A stretch of DNA of 13,650 nucleotides from Candidatus Schekmanbacteria bacterium (GTDB taxonomy: Bacteria; Schekmanbacteria; GWA2-38-11; J061). Under the pieces are notes generated by a model. It saw nothing but the letters and a program-made list of their open reading frames with translations. It had not been told where the DNA came from and searched no databases. Positions within the stretch are counted from its first letter, which is position 1. Each line of letters starts with the position of its first letter. The stretch spans positions 1 through 13,650 of the forward strand of contig RFHX01000173.1 in assembly GCA_003695725.1 (NCBI GenBank), read 5' to 3'. The position numbers and the translations under genes are program-made. This document shows positions 13,587 to 13,650 of the stretch, piece after piece.

Positions 13587-13650
13587 TTACCTCTTGCCTT
13601 TACCCTTTCCTTTCTTCGACTTGGGCACTACATAGTAATAAGGATAGTAA
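13587..13650 (-). CDS. Partial gene, Lys/Gly-rich C-terminal tail
   Basis: Only the last 20 codons lie in the window; the rest is off the right edge. The tail reads Y-Y-P-Y-Y-Y-V-V-P-K-S-K-K and then repeats G-K before a final K-R and stop. Basic G-K tails after aromatic residues occur on some exported or nucleic-acid-binding proteins, but no family can be named. It points the same way as the flavin operon. The plus strand is also open here without a good start, so the minus-strand reading is preferred but not proven. Confidence 0.45.
   Translation of the reverse strand, partial: YYPYYYVVPKSKKGKGKGKR

Overview
The window is AT-rich bacterial DNA with short intergenic gaps, purine-rich Shine-Dalgarno sites and operon-like runs of genes. 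It comes from a Gram-negative organism: there is a PEP-CTERM surface protein, a signal-peptide lipoprotein and several other exported proteins. The mix of PEP-CTERM sorting, TPR-tailed sulfatase-fold proteins, LamG-repeat proteins and CCG-domain Fe-S/flavin oxidoreductases is typical of environmental anaerobes or facultative anaerobes of the Deltaproteobacteria, Nitrospirae or related uncultured phyla. I cannot name the organism. No tRNA, rRNA, CRISPR array or intact mobile element is visible.

Left part, plus strand (1-4181). A PEP-CTERM protein gene has a near-consensus sigma-54 (-24/-12) promoter, with a palindrome upstream that could bind an activator, and it ends in a strong intrinsic terminator. 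A two-gene overlapping unit follows: an exported TPR protein, then a lipoprotein joining an alkaline-phosphatase/sulfatase-fold domain to about seven TPRs. The sulfatase nucleophile position holds Thr rather than Cys or Ser, so this is probably not a formylglycine sulfatase.

Middle, minus strand (4456-8829). An acyl-CoA dehydrogenase gene has its own sigma-70-like promoter and an excellent RBS. Next comes a 380-base gap holding a small repeat-like palindrome and an unrecognised open frame that may be a gene remnant. Then, read on the minus strand, a small cupin is followed 13 bases later by a secreted protein with three LamG-like repeats and a C-terminal Fn3-like domain.

Right part, minus strand (8862-13359). 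A compact three-gene operon encodes a GlcD-like FAD protein, a GlcF/HdrD-like Fe-S protein with two 4Fe-4S motifs and two CCG domains, and a second, divergent FAD-fold protein. The spacers are 27 and 19 bases, each gene has a clear Shine-Dalgarno, and a strong terminator closes the unit. This looks like a multi-subunit flavin/Fe-S dehydrogenase that oxidises an unknown organic substrate, perhaps a hydroxyacid or a phenolic or alcohol compound, and passes electrons on through Fe-S centres. Together with the acyl-CoA dehydrogenase it suggests organic-acid catabolism. The leader upstream of the operon holds two inverted repeats that could be operators. The right edge carries the last codons of another minus-strand gene with a Lys/Gly-rich tail.
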